Part shown: positions 62,935-64,000 of the stretch, one piece after another
Numbering within the stretch: position 1 is the first letter of the stretch
How the letters are laid out: the number at the start of each line of letters is the position of its first letter
Assembly (NCBI GenBank): GCA_905176665.1
Contig: CAJINA010000247.1
Location: forward strand, 62,001-126,000
Direction of reading: 5' to 3'
Length of the DNA stretch: 64,000 nt
From: Olavius algarvensis Delta 4 endosymbiont
GTDB taxonomy: Bacteria > Desulfobacterota > Desulfobacteria > Desulfobacterales > CAJINA01
Program-made: the position numbers and the translations under genes
The notes under the pieces: model-generated
What the model saw: the letters and a program-made list of their open reading frames with translations, nothing else
What the model was told of the DNA's origin: nothing
Databases searched by the model: none

Positions 62935-63014
62935 TATCGGTATCGGGATCGAAATCGGTTCTGGAGAGGTCTCGCGTAAAACGATTTCGATAGCGATCTC
63001 GATCCCGATACCGA
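62935..63014. repeat. TATCGGTATCGGGATCG-type inverted repeat
   Basis: ATCGGTATCGGGATCGAAATCG at 62935-62956 is the reverse complement (21 of 22) of 62993-63014. The flanks are also built from ATCG words. Lies in the convergent gap between the membrane-protein gene and the next; may act as a bidirectional terminator or be a mobile repeat. Confidence 0.65.
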
Positions 63015-63071
63015 TAATGGACTTAAGTCTTCACAATAACCGAAAGTAGCGTAAAAACTTAACACATCGCT

Positions 63072-63413
63072 TCACACGCTGTTGTAGAGCACATCCACAA
63101 CCGCCTCCTCCAGCGTATCTGCGGTACAAAAAAGATCCAGGTTCAAGATGCTGGCGGACAGCGCCAGCTGGTCTTCATGGTCGTAGCTGGCCTGCGCCAG
63201 AACGACATCGCGGTTGATTGCGTCCGATCCGGTTACCTCGTAATCGTCATACCAGGGGGAGCCGTCCTTTTTCTGGTAGGACTTAACCAGGTGAATTCGT
63301 ACATCCAGGTCCAGTGCCGGAATGAACAGGCAGATATCCCGTCCATCCCGGCGGCGCACGACGGATCCCTGCGAAAATTGCCAGTCGTTTTCCGGGGGTT
63401 TTTTAGGTTTCAT
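63072..63413 (-). CDS. Conserved-looking small protein, unknown
   Basis: 113 residues, soluble. QFSQGSVVRRRDGRDICLFI, then PALDLDVRIHLVKSYQKKDG and ADTLEEAVVDVLYNSV. Reasonable codon usage and GAGGACA RBS, but no family recognised. Confidence 0.6.
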   Translation of the reverse strand: MKPKKPPENDWQFSQGSVVRRRDGRDICLFIPALDLDVRIHLVKSYQKKDGSPWYDDYEVTGSDAINRDVVLAQASYDHEDQLALSASILNLDLFCTADTLEEAVVDVLYNSV

Positions 63414-63764
63414 TTTAATTGTCCTCTGTTATGCTGATGATCGTTTGAACACAATTTGGAAGCAATCGAGTTTAAGGGGGCGATCCGGGGGTCCATAAAT
63501 AACTTTTTAAAATTAAAATGCTTTTTGTAGAATTGCCCCTGTGTTCTGTGCTGTGATTGATACCCAGCGGCCGGTGAAGACGAAAGGTTTGGCGGTGAAT
63601 TCCGACCTATTTACAAGGGGTGTTCAAGTCCGGCCGCAATGCCACCGGACTTGAGCCGGCCATTTAGAGTGCCGCCCTCAGTTGGGATAAGAATAATATC
63701 AAATTCACAGGTGTCATTGGCTGCGGACGCCAATTTGTTGGCCGCCTGCGCCAAGGAACAACGC
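63414..63764. other. Gap with a hairpin and a possible gene fragment
   Basis: TCAAGTCCGG/CCGGACTTGA (10 bp, 11-nt loop) at 63624-63654. A minus-strand frame ending at 63611 reads AQAANKLASAANDTCEFDII then LIPTEGGTLNGRLKSGG upstream of the hairpin and could be the C-terminus of a gene whose front was displaced by repeat copy D; its identity is unknown. Confidence 0.4.
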
Positions 63765-63953
63765 GAACCTATCTCAAAGAAGTCTTTTGGCCCAAACTCG
63801 GCGTTGGGCGCTCGGTTCAAGTCCTCAAAATACTGAAGTATTCCGGCGAGTTGCGACTCACGATTGAGGATTGAATGGCGGGAAGTCCCGCAACGCGGGG
63901 AACCTCGCGACCGCCTTGATTTTGAACCAAAATCGGGTTTTTAAGATGGGTTC
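63765..63953 (+). repeat. Dispersed palindromic element, copy D
   Basis: About 189 bp. Ends GAACCTATCTCAAAG and AAGATGGGTTC are inverted repeats; the interior starts GTCTTTTGGCCCAAACTC then GGCGTTGGGCGCTCGG, almost identical to copy A (33 of 34). It has a longer middle than A, with an extra GGGAAGTCCC-type palindrome. The last 47 bases of the window (63954-64000) show no feature. Confidence 0.8.
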
Positions 63954-64000
63954 TATATGGAGAATGAGCAGTGGATGTAGCGATTGTCGAATTCGAATCA

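Overview
The window looks like chromosomal DNA from a sulfate-reducing member of the Desulfobacterota (Desulfobacterales-like). The reasons are the type of gene content rather than any marker: a taurine/sulfoacetaldehyde desulfonation operon that releases sulfite, two convincing selenocysteine genes (a SelW-like redoxin and a HesB/IscA-like protein, both read through an in-frame TGA), a bactofilin, a GMC oxidoreductase with a cysteine cluster, and many small Cys-rich proteins. No rRNA, tRNA, CRISPR array or transposase gene was seen. The species cannot be named from this sequence.

Layout. 1-4.3 kb: a leftward operon (alanine-racemase-fold PLP enzyme, GMC oxidoreductase, aldehyde dehydrogenase with an N-terminal extra domain, cut by the window edge) faces a TetR gene; two copies of the same palindrome lie between them. 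4.3-6.3 kb: SelW-like selenoprotein, dCache membrane sensor, flavodoxin-fold oxidoreductase. 6.4-10.5 kb: xsc-tpa-gntR with a 30-bp palindrome over the promoter. 10.9-14.5 kb: STAS protein, ABC ATPase, FtsX-type permease, ZnuA-like metal-binding protein and an exported unknown. 14.6-20 kb: ybgC, carB, C69-type dipeptidase. 20.1-26.8 kb: marR-MFP-RND-TolC efflux operon with a MarR-type palindrome. 27-31.7 kb: TPR protein, enoyl-CoA hydratase/nitroreductase/LysE operon, HesB selenoprotein, macrodomain protein, FmdB protein.

31.7-48 kb is largely housekeeping: bactofilin, ndk, trmJ, FAH-family hydrolase, PilZ, leuCD, lepA, a REC-GGDEF protein, a rhomboid fused to a DnaJ C-terminal-like domain, nadC-valS, a very acidic repeat protein and rsmE. 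48.5-53.8 kb: a HAD phosphatase gene broken by a TGA, then an operon (class III aminotransferase, FGGY kinase, class II aldolase, TetR) with an operator over its promoter; this looks like an uncharacterised catabolic route. 53.9-57.6 kb: metal/redox-looking operon (CpxP-like protein, MacB-type ABC pair, DUF2318 protein) and a Cys-rich exported protein. 57.7-64 kb: DUF3795, YbjQ-like and ABM proteins, an M28 peptidase gene with an in-frame TGA, EamA transporter, hotdog thioesterase and unknowns.

The most unusual non-coding signal is a family of five dispersed palindromic elements (18.3, 31.0, 40.3, 45.5 and 63.8 kb; about 88-208 bp). Their terminal inverted repeats differ between copies but remain mostly self-complementary, and two copies supply the stop codon of the adjacent gene. 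A second theme is in-frame TGA: two clear Sec codons in known selenoprotein families, and two TGAs in genes whose families are not expected to carry Sec there.
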